This document shows, one piece after another, positions 19,540-27,703 of a DNA stretch of 54,430 nucleotides. The stretch is from positions 1 to 54,430 of the forward strand of contig CASEOD010000046.1 of assembly GCA_949289445.1 (NCBI GenBank). Direction: 5' to 3'. The first letter of the stretch is position 1. Each line of letters opens with the position of its first letter. The stretch is from an uncultured Eubacteriales bacterium. Its GTDB lineage: Bacteria; Bacillota; Clostridia; Peptostreptococcales; Anaerovoracaceae. A model generated the notes under the pieces. It did not search any database, had not been told where the DNA came from, and was given only the letters and a program-made list of their open reading frames with translations. The translations under genes were made by a program, and so were the position numbers.

Positions 19540-20317
19540 CAGATTTTACCTCCGCAATCAGCAGAACCGCTGCGACAGCCAGATATCCGGAGGCCAGCAT
19601 CAGGAACCCGTAGGTAAATCTGTCCATGGTCAGATTGGTAAACGGATGTAAGATGCTCATCAAGCCTCCGTCTGCAATTATAAAAACAAACCAGAGCATA
19701 AAGGTTATCGCATAAACAAGCTTTCGGTCGTGAAGGCACATGGCAAAGCCGCTTCCGATTGCGCCGATGAGACCGCTGAACACGGACGCCATCAGAATGA
19801 CCGCCAGATTCACAGGCACCGGATGCTCATAGCCTATGGTATACATCCTGTTTTCCTCCGGCGGATAAAGACCTTCTACTATCCAGATATCCGTTCCCTG
19901 ATGAAAAATCATCTGCAGCAGTCCGTAATTCAACATCAGAGAGCAGAGTATCAGCAGAAAGCAGAAAGTAAAAGAATTTCTCATCCTTCCCCAGACATAC
20001 TGCTTTTTCCCCATGCGTCCTATAAGAATATGCCGGCAGCCTGTGTCCCAGTCCTCTATACAGTCCTCCCCCGCGATGATGAGAAGATAAATGGGCAGAA
20101 ACCAGAACATCAGCTTATGTAATATATGATTTGTCCCCGTTGTAGACAAAGCAGAGAATGCCAGATATCTCGGATCAGGCTGAATCGTTTTCTCCGCCTG
20201 ATAAAAATCCAGGAGAATCTGTCCGATATCCATCAGCGGAATCACCATCAGAACAATGATAAAGAATACTTTCACTCTGTCATGAAGGATTCTCTGTGAA
20301 CAAGCAAGAAAACTCAT
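19526..20317 (-). CDS. ABC-2-type membrane protein, first gene of operon
   Basis: About 263 residues with some six hydrophobic segments. The extracellular loop after TM3-4 is long and polar (residues ~130-160, including WIVEGLYPPEENR). An earlier ATG would add 13 arginine/glutamine-rich residues; the chosen ATG (MSFLACSQ) has a strong AAAGGAGTGGGG site. It is the promoter-proximal gene and faces the LytTR regulator gene across a 196-base intergenic region. Confidence 0.75.
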   Translation of the reverse strand: MSFLACSQRILHDRVKVFFIIVLMVIPLMDIGQILLDFYQAEKTIQPDPRYLAFSALSTTGTNHILHKLMFWFLPIYLLIIAGEDCIEDWDTGCRHILIGRMGKKQYVWGRMRNSFTFCFLLILCSLMLNYGLLQMIFHQGTDIWIVEGLYPPEENRMYTIGYEHPVPVNLAVILMASVFSGLIGAIGSGFAMCLHDRKLVYAITFMLWFVFIIADGGLMSILHPFTNLTMDRFTYGFLMLASGYLAVAAVLLIAEVKSDEIS

Positions 20318-20368
20318 ACCCCACTCCTTTCCCCTCTGTTGACGAGCTCTTTGCATTTACTTTTCTTC

Positions 20369-20374
20369 ATTATA
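20369..20374 (-). promoter_or_regulatory. -10 element of the ABC operon promoter
   Basis: A perfect TATAAT lies about 50 bases before the first ABC gene. The region 17 bases upstream of it reads GCGGCA, far from TTGACA. A good -10 with a poor -35 is typical of a promoter that needs an activator, here probably the LytTR regulator bound just upstream. Confidence 0.55.
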
Positions 20375-20401
20375 TCGTTTTTTTCCGTTTCTGCCGCTTT
20401 A

Positions 20402-20432
20402 TGCAGCGAAATGACGTTTTCCTGCAGTGAAA
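20402..20432. promoter_or_regulatory. Paired direct repeats, probable LytTR-regulator binding site
   Basis: TGCAGCGAAA (20402-20411) and TGCAGTGAAA (20423-20432) are 10-bp direct repeats with a 21-bp period, two helical turns. LytTR regulators such as AgrA bind paired ~9-bp direct repeats with about 12 bp between them. The repeats lie immediately upstream of the weak -35 of the ABC operon and before the regulator's own gene. Confidence 0.6.
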
Positions 20433-20513
20433 ACCTCCAAAGCCGTATTACAGCGGTGCCAATCTGTGATATACTGTAAAAAAGAAATATTTGGGGAAGG
20501 AGTATTTTCAGAC

Positions 20514-21227
20514 GTGCTTAGAATAGGGATCTGCGATGACGAAAAAAATACATGTCATCTGATCGAAAACTCGATTCACCGGATTGCCGAAGAATCCGGC
20601 TTCTCTGTCGATACAGAAGTGTTTTTCAGCGGAAGAGCCCTGTCCTGCTATCTGGACCGGGGTGAGAATTTTGATGTGATCTTTCTGGATATCGAAATGG
20701 AAAATTTGAATGGAATTGACGTCAGTGAAAAGATTCGAAAAGACATGGGAGATATCAGCACAGAAATCGTCTATGTAAGCTGCACCACCGAATATGACAG
20801 AAGACTCTTTGACTACCACCCGCTGGCCTTTATCACAAAGCCGGCAGATAAGGCTCAGATAGGCAGAGCTCTCAGTCTTGCCCAAAAACGCAAAAACATC
20901 GTAAATCCATGTTTTTCCTTTTCCTGTAACCGTAAAACATATAACATTCCTTATAAAAACATCCTGTATTTTGAAAGCGCAGATCGAAAAATCGACATCA
21001 TCACTGCCGATCAGACCTACTCCTTTTACGGAAATCTTTCCCAAACAGGAAAAAACCTGCCCGGATGTTTCTGTCAGATTCATCGTGCCTATATCGTCAA
21101 CCTCAGGCAGATTGCCCATTACGGCGGCAGAGAAGTTACTATGAATAACGGCCGGAACATCAGCATCGGAAAAAATTACAGAGAAGATTTTTTCAAATGT
21201 CAGCTGGCAGACACAGACGAGGAATAG
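20514..21227 (+). CDS. LytTR-family response regulator
   Basis: A 237-residue response regulator if the GTG start is used. That codon follows GGGGAAGGAG by 11 bases and begins directly at the receiver domain (LRIGICDDE). The upstream ATG reading adds 29 residues with no domain match. The receiver has acidic residues D8/D9, phospho-acceptor D59 (FLDIEM) and K109. The C-terminal ~100 residues are a LytTR DNA-binding domain, with SADRKIDI, FCQIHRAYIVNL and the closing MNNGRNISIGKNY motif. The kinase gene follows four bases later. Confidence 0.93.
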   Translation: MLRIGICDDEKNTCHLIENSIHRIAEESGFSVDTEVFFSGRALSCYLDRGENFDVIFLDIEMENLNGIDVSEKIRKDMGDISTEIVYVSCTTEYDRRLFDYHPLAFITKPADKAQIGRALSLAQKRKNIVNPCFSFSCNRKTYNIPYKNILYFESADRKIDIITADQTYSFYGNLSQTGKNLPGCFCQIHRAYIVNLRQIAHYGGREVTMNNGRNISIGKNYREDFFKCQLADTDEE

Positions 21228-21231
21228 AAAA

Positions 21232-22551
21232 ATGAAATGGATTTACTTTTTGACCTATATCACACAAATCGGTGTTTTTACCTTTTTAACCCGGAAATTC
21301 TACCATATTGCATTTGGAAAAACAAAAGTTCAGAAGGAAACGGAACTGCTCTGCTACTGTTCCTGTTTCACGCTTACTATTGTTCTTCAGCTGTATGTTC
21401 CTGAAGAAGAAATACAGCCGGCAGGCGGCCTTGCACTTCTGGCATTGCTTTCTCTGCTTTACGAGGACTACAAGGCGAAGAAAGTTTTCTCCGTGCTTTC
21501 GCTTTTCTTGTTCAACACCCTGTCCCATTGCGCCCTTCTTTTCCTTTCGGGACACGGCAATCTGCACCTGTTCAGCGAAAGCACTTTCAGCGGTATGTTC
21601 GGCATGGTCCTTGAGTGCCTGATCTTTTATGGGTTTTGCATCGCAGCTTCTTCACTGCAGCAGATGCTCCGGTCAGATTCCTCCGGCAGCGCAGCATTCA
21701 CAGCGCTTATCTGCATTGTTTTTCTGCTGTGGTTCTCTGCGCTTGCCGCTCTATGGTTCGAGGCGTGGTTTGATACTCTGTCTTCCGTCCTGTTACTGCT
21801 TATCGCTGTGGCTCTGCTCGCCCTCCTGTTTCACAGTTTCAGGACTTTCAGGAATCAGCTCAGTCTGACATCTTACCAGAATAAATATTATCAGAATCAG
21901 CTGGAACTGATGGAAACCTCTGATGCCGCTCTGAAAAGCCTGCGCCACGACCTGAAAAATCATCTGCTTACTCTGTCCGACTTTCTGGAGCAAGATAAAA
22001 CATCCGAAGCAAAAAAATATCTGCACGCATTATCCGGCAGCCTGAATTGGGGAAGTGCCTTGTCAAAAACGGGAAACAGCACTATTGACAGTCTGATAAA
22101 CTATAAGCTGCACAGTATACAGCTCCTCGGTCTGCGGCCGGATTATCTTGCCGAAATTCCTTCCCGCCTTAACATCAATCCCTTTGATCTGACTGTGATT
22201 TTGGGAAATCTTCTGGACAATGCCACAGAAGCATTGAAAAAACTGCCTTCCGATGCGGAAAAGCACCTGTCTGTTACGCTGAAATACGACCGCGGCCGTT
22301 TCATCATCAGAATCTCGAACACCTATGACCCCTTTTCCCTGTCCCCCTCAAAAAGACTTTTAAGCACAAAGTCTGAGCCGCACCTTCACGGTATCGGCTT
22401 AAAAAACGTTCAGACTGCAGCGGCAAAATATGATGGAATCCTGAAGATTACCCGCGAATCCCGTACCTTTACAGCCGATGTCATTCTCTGCGAACCGGCG
22501 CAGGAAAATATTTCCGAAAATACTCTTGCAAATTCCGATGCTGAGCTGTAA
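21232..22551 (+). CDS. GHKL-type sensor histidine kinase (AgrC-like)
   Basis: A 439-residue membrane kinase. The N-terminal 205 residues hold about six transmembrane helices, the sensor module typical of peptide-sensing AgrC-type kinases. The phospho-acceptor is H239 in SLRHDLKNHLL. The GHKL ATPase domain shows the N box (LGNLLDNATEA) and the G box (HGIGLKNV). No agrB/agrD-like peptide genes were seen in the window, so the signal is unknown. The last ~15 residues are a short polar tail. With its regulator it probably controls the divergent ABC operon. Confidence 0.92.
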   Translation: MKWIYFLTYITQIGVFTFLTRKFYHIAFGKTKVQKETELLCYCSCFTLTIVLQLYVPEEEIQPAGGLALLALLSLLYEDYKAKKVFSVLSLFLFNTLSHCALLFLSGHGNLHLFSESTFSGMFGMVLECLIFYGFCIAASSLQQMLRSDSSGSAAFTALICIVFLLWFSALAALWFEAWFDTLSSVLLLLIAVALLALLFHSFRTFRNQLSLTSYQNKYYQNQLELMETSDAALKSLRHDLKNHLLTLSDFLEQDKTSEAKKYLHALSGSLNWGSALSKTGNSTIDSLINYKLHSIQLLGLRPDYLAEIPSRLNINPFDLTVILGNLLDNATEALKKLPSDAEKHLSVTLKYDRGRFIIRISNTYDPFSLSPSKRLLSTKSEPHLHGIGLKNVQTAAAKYDGILKITRESRTFTADVILCEPAQENISENTLANSDAEL

Positions 22552-22567
22552 TAAACGGCCAAATACC

Positions 22568-22815
22568 CGGTAAACTTAACCGAAAACCAAAAAACACCGA
22601 TTTATGTATAATCAGATCGTTGGCGAAACTGTCAGTCTTTTAGCCTTCGTCTGAAACTCGGCATAAAATTATACACAAAATGAGCAGTTTCAATTTCTCG
22701 GTTTAATTTTCAGTGATCCGCGAGAGGCGCGGCGAAGTATCCGGGTTGCAGAATTATACACAAAATAGGCATTTACCGATTTTCGATTACGTTCTGCCGG
22801 TTACGTTTATACACA
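22568..22815. other. Intergenic DnaA-box cluster (element A)
   Basis: The 345-base gap between the kinase gene and pgeF holds three exact TTATNCACA boxes on the plus strand, all TTATACACA, at 22669-22677, 22754-22762 and 22807-22815. One single-mismatch box lies on the minus strand (22603-22611). The left part (from CCGG at 22568 to the first box) aligns at roughly 80% with element B at 41557-41604. No coding potential or terminator was seen. Such clusters can titrate DnaA, as the DnaA-box clusters of Bacillus do. The box matches are direct observation; the function is inference. Confidence 0.6.
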
Positions 22816-22896
22816 AATTCGAGCAAAAGCTTTCTTCGGTTAAAAACGGGTGCCAGAATGGTCAATCCCATGCTGCATCTCCCGCATACGGCCGGC

Positions 22897-23724
22897 TCAG
22901 CGCAGCATTATTGCCGCTGCCATAATTCCCCGTTTTCCGTGATGTCCACGATGTGAAAAAAAGATGTCTTTATTGCATTTTGTGCAAAGCTCCATATCGC
23001 TGATATGCTCTGCTTTCACGCCCTTCTGCAGCAGATCGTACCTGATAACCCTCTTCAGATCCAGATAGTATTTGACACCTTTGTTATATGCAAACTGTCT
23101 GTATGCTTCATTCTTTTCAAAAAAACAGTCTGCTACATCCTTGTCGATCTCAAAACAGTCCTGACAAAGGGCCGGTCCCAGACCTGTCACAATATCCCCG
23201 GCTCTGCATCCGTAATCATGCTCCATTTTGTCAATCATAGCACTGCTGATACCTGCAAGGGTTCCCTTCCATCCGGAATGGGCAAGACCGATAACCTGTC
23301 TGACAGGATCATAGAAATAAACCGCATTACAGTCTGCATGACCGGTCACAAGAGCAATCCCCTTAATGTCCGTCACCAGACCATCCACATCATCATAGTC
23401 ACGACTTCTGGTAATCCCTTTGCCTCCATCGTCCTCTGTAACCGCCCGGATATTGGAAGTATGTGTCTGCGCAGTGCGAACCATCCTGTCCGGAGACACT
23501 TCCAGAATCTCCGCCAGGATTTCATAGTTCTTTCGGATATTTTCCGCAGAATCCAGATCCCACGCCCCGAAATTCCAGCTGCTGCAGCAGCCGCTGCTCA
23601 CTCCTGCAAAGCGTGTAGTGAACAGATGTGCAAGATCTTTATATACTTCAAAACTGCGCAGGGTCAGATATCTGCACGCTCCCCTGCGATGCATGGTATA
23701 GTTTTCCGTCTGCTCTCTAATCAT
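22897..23724 (-). CDS. pgeF: Peptidoglycan editing factor / multicopper-like YfiH family protein
   Basis: A 275-residue member of the YfiH/PgeF (DUF152, formerly 'polyphenol oxidase') family. Conserved segments are LFTTRFAGVSSG (~35), VRTAQTH, GHADCNAVYFYDP and the zinc/active-site region IGLAHSGWKGTLAGI. In E. coli PgeF removes wrongly incorporated serine-containing peptidoglycan precursors; other homologues act on purine nucleosides. Two adjacent ATGs occur and the second has better spacing from AGGGAGG. The gene is monocistronic. Confidence 0.9.
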   Translation of the reverse strand: MIREQTENYTMHRRGACRYLTLRSFEVYKDLAHLFTTRFAGVSSGCCSSWNFGAWDLDSAENIRKNYEILAEILEVSPDRMVRTAQTHTSNIRAVTEDDGGKGITRSRDYDDVDGLVTDIKGIALVTGHADCNAVYFYDPVRQVIGLAHSGWKGTLAGISSAMIDKMEHDYGCRAGDIVTGLGPALCQDCFEIDKDVADCFFEKNEAYRQFAYNKGVKYYLDLKRVIRYDLLQKGVKAEHISDMELCTKCNKDIFFSHRGHHGKRGIMAAAIMLR

Positions 23725-23849
23725 CATAATCCTCCCTGATATTTTCTCTCATTGTCTTTTATTTTACCACAATGCCATGCTCAGTACCAGTTGACCCTTT
23801 AAAGTAAATTTTAATACATGAGAGCATCGCCTCTGTAAAATGGCACATA

Positions 23850-23907
23850 CAAAAACCCCCCTTTGACAGAATGTCTTGTCTCGCCACTGTCATCCGGGGA
23901 GTTTTTA
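23850..23907. terminator. Bidirectional terminator after the aminotransferase gene
   Basis: AAAAACCCC...TGACAG, a loop, then CTGTCA...GGGG-GTTTTT form a GC-containing hairpin with A-run and T-run flanks. It lies about 40 bases past the aminotransferase stop codon and upstream of pgeF. Confidence 0.8.
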
Positions 23908-23948
23908 ATGCTGTGTTATGGCATACAGTGAATCAAAACAGTAGTGCC

Positions 23949-25088
23949 CTAAATCCTTCCTTCCGCTTCCAGTTCTTTTACAAAGCCGCTAATCTCAGCA
24001 AGACCTGCCTTAAAATATTCTGTGTCGCCGAATCCATAGCCGATGCGGAAACTTTTATCCTGCTCAAAGCATTCACCGTGACATACCAGAACCCCTTTTT
24101 TGTCGTAAAGCTCCTTCGCAAACTCTACAGGATCCATATTAAAATCATAATAGAGATAGGATGTAGAACTTTTACTGTCACAGGCAGCCCGGAAATGAGG
24201 CTCGTTTTCAAGCCACTCATTCAATACCGCTCTGCCTTCATCAGTGATGGCTTTGTTTCTCCTGTAAAACAGGTCTTTATTTTCCAGCACAATAGCTGCG
24301 ATCAGTTCATTGATTGGCCCCTCACAGATACTCTGATAAGACCGCAGGTTCATCAGATTTTCTTTAATGCGGAGATCTCTGGTTACAATCCAACCCACTC
24401 TCGTACCCGCACTGGAGAACACTTTGCTGGTACTGCTGGTGCAGATACCTTTTTCATAGAGATCACAGATTGAGTACATGTACTCATCGCTAAGACCTCT
24501 GTATATTTCATCACAGACAATATATGCCCCCACGCTGCGGGCAATGTCCACCAGTTCCATCAGTTCTTCTGTTGTCAGAGTATATCCTGTCGGATTGTTC
24601 GGGTTTGCCAGATTAATCATTTTAGTATTTTCATCTACCAGCGCCCGTACTGCATTCATGTCTATGGCGTAATCGGACTTTTCATCACAGGTGAAAATTC
24701 TCACATCAACGCCCAGTGATTCAGGGATAGAATAGTATTGCTGATAGTTTGGCAAAATGCTCACAATATTATCTCCTGTTTCGCACAAAGCATAGCATAC
24801 AATGGAATTGGCCCCTGTTCCGCCATGTACTGACAGTACCATATCCTCTGTGACTGCATCGGTATATAGTCCTGCAATGGCTTTTTTCAGACGGGGCATG
24901 CCTTCAAAATACCCATAATGAAGGCTCATATTTTCCAGTTCCTCAAAAAACTGTTTTTTATCTGTCCCTGTCATCTCCAGAAGTTCTTTTAGAGTTACCG
25001 GTTTGCAGCAGCTTGATCCCAGATTGTATTTGGCTTTATCATCATAGGGATTCAACCAGAATTCGATTTTAAACTTACTGATATTCAT
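23949..25088 (-). CDS. PLP-dependent aminotransferase, class I/II
   Basis: A 379-residue fold-type I PLP enzyme. Visible active-site elements are NPNNPTG (162-168), the PLP-ring aspartate D193 with Y196 (CDEIYRG), the Schiff-base lysine K222 (SSTSKVF) and the R of GTRVGW. The sequence resembles the capreomycidine-synthase/aspartate-aminotransferase branch, but the substrate cannot be assigned. It is downstream of an ornithine-cyclodeaminase-family gene on the same strand, 44 bases apart. Together they probably act on one amino acid or imine, under control of the divergent PucR protein. The start has an AAAGGTGA site. Confidence 0.88.
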   Translation of the reverse strand: MNISKFKIEFWLNPYDDKAKYNLGSSCCKPVTLKELLEMTGTDKKQFFEELENMSLHYGYFEGMPRLKKAIAGLYTDAVTEDMVLSVHGGTGANSIVCYALCETGDNIVSILPNYQQYYSIPESLGVDVRIFTCDEKSDYAIDMNAVRALVDENTKMINLANPNNPTGYTLTTEELMELVDIARSVGAYIVCDEIYRGLSDEYMYSICDLYEKGICTSSTSKVFSSAGTRVGWIVTRDLRIKENLMNLRSYQSICEGPINELIAAIVLENKDLFYRRNKAITDEGRAVLNEWLENEPHFRAACDSKSSTSYLYYDFNMDPVEFAKELYDKKGVLVCHGECFEQDKSFRIGYGFGDTEYFKAGLAEISGFVKELEAEGRI

Positions 25089-25132
25089 ACGTTTTCTTCA
25101 CCTTTCTTCCTATATCTGTACCATCCTGTATC

Positions 25133-26149
25133 TTAAATATCCGCAGTCAGACCTGTGCCTTTTTCGTCTGCCTGTGCAATAGCTCTTTTTCCTGTCACCA
25201 GATCTAAAATAGCAAGACCTGTAGCATCAAAAATAGTTATCTGTTTATCATCTGTCCGGCCGCGAAGGTTTCCTGAAAGAACCTGTCCGATTTCGCCGGC
25301 AATATCCTCTTCGGAAATCACGCCGGTCTTAATGGGAATCTCCATCTCACCAACTTTCATGCATTGTGGAATATCATCGGCAAAAATGCGTGCATTCTCA
25401 AAAATGCAGGGATCAATTTCTTCCTTGCCTTCCATATCTGCACCGATACAGCTGAAATGCGTTCCTTCCCGAACCCATTCCTTCCGGATCACCGGACTTC
25501 TTGCCGGAGTCACAGTAATAATAATATCGCTGTCTGCCACAGCAGATGCAATATCTTTTACGCCTTCAAAGACAACACTGCCACTGTCCAGATGAAAGTC
25601 TTCCCAAAGTTTTTTTCCGCAGGTTTTCGCAAAGTCTGCAGCATTATCAGGACACAGCCGGTCGGCAATATATACCTTTTTTAATCCGGAAAAAGCGGTC
25701 AGCGCTGCCGCAATCTGGAATATAGCCTGCTTGCCTGCTCCCAGTATGAACAGATTCTCTGAGTCCGGCCGTGCCAGAAGCTGCGCCCCAATCGCTCCTG
25801 CTGCACCGGTTCTCATACAGGTAATATACGATGCGTCCATCACTCCCAGCGGAATGCCCGTCTGTGAATTAAAAATCAGCAGCATGCCATTGAAGGACGG
25901 AAGTCCCTTCTGCAGATTCAGTGGAAAATTGTTCAGCATCTTCAGACCATGAAGCTGTTCCTCTCCGAAAATCCCTCCGGATCGGATGTCCATCACGGCA
26001 TTCCTGTCCGTAAAATCATGAGACACCAGTGGCCATACCACAGTCTCCCCCTCCGCTTTCAGTCTGTAAGCGGATTTTACCCCTTCCATAACATCAGACA
26101 TCTCCAACAGTTCCTTCAGATCCGTTCGTCCCAAAACTTTTACATTCAT
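25133..26149 (-). CDS. Ornithine cyclodeaminase / mu-crystallin family enzyme
   Basis: A 338-residue NAD(P)-binding enzyme. K70 (HGLK), the RTGA motif at R113-A116 and the dinucleotide-binding LGAGKQA (136-142) match the family, although the usual GxGxQ reads GAGKQ. Members include ornithine cyclodeaminase, alanine dehydrogenase and ketimine (pyrroline-2-carboxylate) reductases. The sequence alone does not choose among them. Pairing with an aminotransferase favours interconversion of an amino acid and a cyclic imine or 2-oxo acid. A promoter probably lies in the A/T-rich 217-base gap shared with the PucR gene. Confidence 0.88.
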   Translation of the reverse strand: MNVKVLGRTDLKELLEMSDVMEGVKSAYRLKAEGETVVWPLVSHDFTDRNAVMDIRSGGIFGEEQLHGLKMLNNFPLNLQKGLPSFNGMLLIFNSQTGIPLGVMDASYITCMRTGAAGAIGAQLLARPDSENLFILGAGKQAIFQIAAALTAFSGLKKVYIADRLCPDNAADFAKTCGKKLWEDFHLDSGSVVFEGVKDIASAVADSDIIITVTPARSPVIRKEWVREGTHFSCIGADMEGKEEIDPCIFENARIFADDIPQCMKVGEMEIPIKTGVISEEDIAGEIGQVLSGNLRGRTDDKQITIFDATGLAILDLVTGKRAIAQADEKGTGLTADI

Positions 26150-26366
26150 AGCTGTGCCTCCTTTTCAGCCTTAAAGCTTTTCCTGTATTTCTTACAGTAT
26201 AGAGGCTCCTTTTTTTAATTCCAATGCGATGTAATTGTATTTTTTTATAAATAAAACAGTTGAAAATACCACAGAAAAGAGGTAATCTGAAAATATCAAA
26301 AAAAATATTGTAGAATACTACCAATTAAATCCGTTAAATTTAGATTATTCTATAGCAGGAGACGTC

Positions 26367-27566
26367 ATGCAATATACCATCTCTGATTTTTATCACACCT
26401 TTAAGTCCGGGCTTCGGCTCATCGCAGGCGCCGGCGGAATGACAAGAACCGTTTCCAATGTTGCAATCCTCGATTACGAGTTGGATCCGGCCTTGAAAAG
26501 TAAATATTTCCACACTAATCTGCAGGAAAACCAGCTGGCTCTTTCCAGCTTTCTCTATGCCAGAGACAACCCTTATCTCATCGGCACCGCGGTAAAGCAT
26601 CTGATGGAAAAAGGATGCAGCGGACTGGCGATCAAAAATGTCTTTCATCTCCCGATTCACGATACAGTGATTCGTTATGCCGATGCGAGAAATTTTCCTG
26701 TTTTTCTCATTGAAGGAACAGATATTTATTTTGAAGACGTCATCTACCGGGTAAACCGACGGATTGAGGCACTGCGCAGCGATGCCTTTGCCCAGAAACA
26801 GCTGGATATGCTGATGGAAGAAAATACCGACGCCTCCCGGGTACTGGCCTGCTGCCACAGTCTCAATCCGTCTCTGCAGTCCTATCACTTTATGATTTTT
26901 TCTCATGCGGTCTCGGAACTGGCAGAAGACAATCGAGAGAAAATCATCCGGCGTTTCGAAAACAGTCCTCTTAATATACCACAGGCTCTCCTGACTTCAT
27001 TCAGAGGCGGTCTTCTCTTTCTTTTTTCCTGGGACGGTGAAAACTCTCCGACCCTTTCGGAAATCGCCCATCGGTTTCAGACTGATGTTCTGAAACCGGA
27101 TGACAGTCTCATGAGAATAGGGATCAGCAGCGTTCACCACTGTCTGGAAGATGCTCCTCTGGCTTTGCGTGAAAGTTTGCAGGCCTGCTGTTTTGCAGAT
27201 AAAAGCGGCTGTCCGGTTTTCTTTGACAATCTGGGTTCATTCAAACTTCTTCTGGATTTTGCACAGACACCGCAGATGCAGCGGTTCAGCCGCAATATTC
27301 TGGATAAACTGGAAGAATACGATGCGGAAAACAACGGAAAACTGGCAGAAACCCTTGCGGTCTACTGTCGCAGCAACTGCAGCATTCCTGCGGCTGCCGG
27401 GATTCTTATGCAGCATGAAAACACCGTTCGCTACCGGCTGGAGAAAATCTGCAGTGTCACTGGTCTGGACTTTCGCAGTTTCAACGACATGAAACAGCTT
27501 TCTCTGGCATGGCAGATTAAACAGTGTGCTGATATCCGCGCCGGCATTGAATCCTCTTCTCGCTGA
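26367..27566 (+). CDS. PucR-family transcriptional regulator
   Basis: A 399-residue regulator. The N-terminal ~130 residues resemble the PucR sensory domain (VSNVAILDYELDP, SSFLYARDN, GLAIKN). The centre is a GGDEF-like/CdaR region, and the C-terminal ~60 residues form the PucR helix-turn-helix (CSIPAAAGILMQHENTVRYRLEKI). It is transcribed away from the aminotransferase/cyclodeaminase pair, its likely target. PucR-type proteins often control purine or amino-acid catabolism and are usually activators. AGGAGACGTC precedes the ATG. Confidence 0.9.
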   Translation: MQYTISDFYHTFKSGLRLIAGAGGMTRTVSNVAILDYELDPALKSKYFHTNLQENQLALSSFLYARDNPYLIGTAVKHLMEKGCSGLAIKNVFHLPIHDTVIRYADARNFPVFLIEGTDIYFEDVIYRVNRRIEALRSDAFAQKQLDMLMEENTDASRVLACCHSLNPSLQSYHFMIFSHAVSELAEDNREKIIRRFENSPLNIPQALLTSFRGGLLFLFSWDGENSPTLSEIAHRFQTDVLKPDDSLMRIGISSVHHCLEDAPLALRESLQACCFADKSGCPVFFDNLGSFKLLLDFAQTPQMQRFSRNILDKLEEYDAENNGKLAETLAVYCRSNCSIPAAAGILMQHENTVRYRLEKICSVTGLDFRSFNDMKQLSLAWQIKQCADIRAGIESSSR

Positions 27567-27613
27567 AATCCATATCCGTAATAAGCAGGTACATAACAGT
27601 TACCAGGATCATT

Positions 27614-27664
27614 AAAAGGGAGTGCCGTCAGCAGTTCGTTCCTGCCCTTCAGAGGCTCCCTTTT
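27614..27664. terminator. Bidirectional terminator between PucR and activase genes
   Basis: AAAAGGGAG and CTCCCTTTT form a 9-bp stem with a long loop. A/T runs on both sides let it serve both the plus-strand PucR gene and the minus-strand glycyl radical operon. Confidence 0.8.
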
Positions 27665-27703
27665 GTGCCTGTGCAAACAGCCTCGGATATTCCTCTCCGT
27701 CCG

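Noticed and set aside
22568-22815. CRISPR array or minisatellite in the repeat-bearing gap
   Set aside because: The repeated unit is only 9-12 bases, unevenly spaced and on both strands; it fits DnaA boxes better.
22552-22896. Small autoinducing-peptide gene (agrD-like) after the kinase
   Set aside because: No short frame with a ribosome binding site and agrD-like pattern was found; the gap is better explained by DnaA boxes.
22897-23724. Laccase/polyphenol oxidase function for the YfiH protein
   Set aside because: This older name is widely used, but family evidence now supports peptidoglycan editing or nucleoside chemistry; no blue-copper motifs are seen.
23005-23739. 244-codon open frame opposite pgeF
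   Set aside because: Shadow frame; pgeF carries all family motifs on the other strand.
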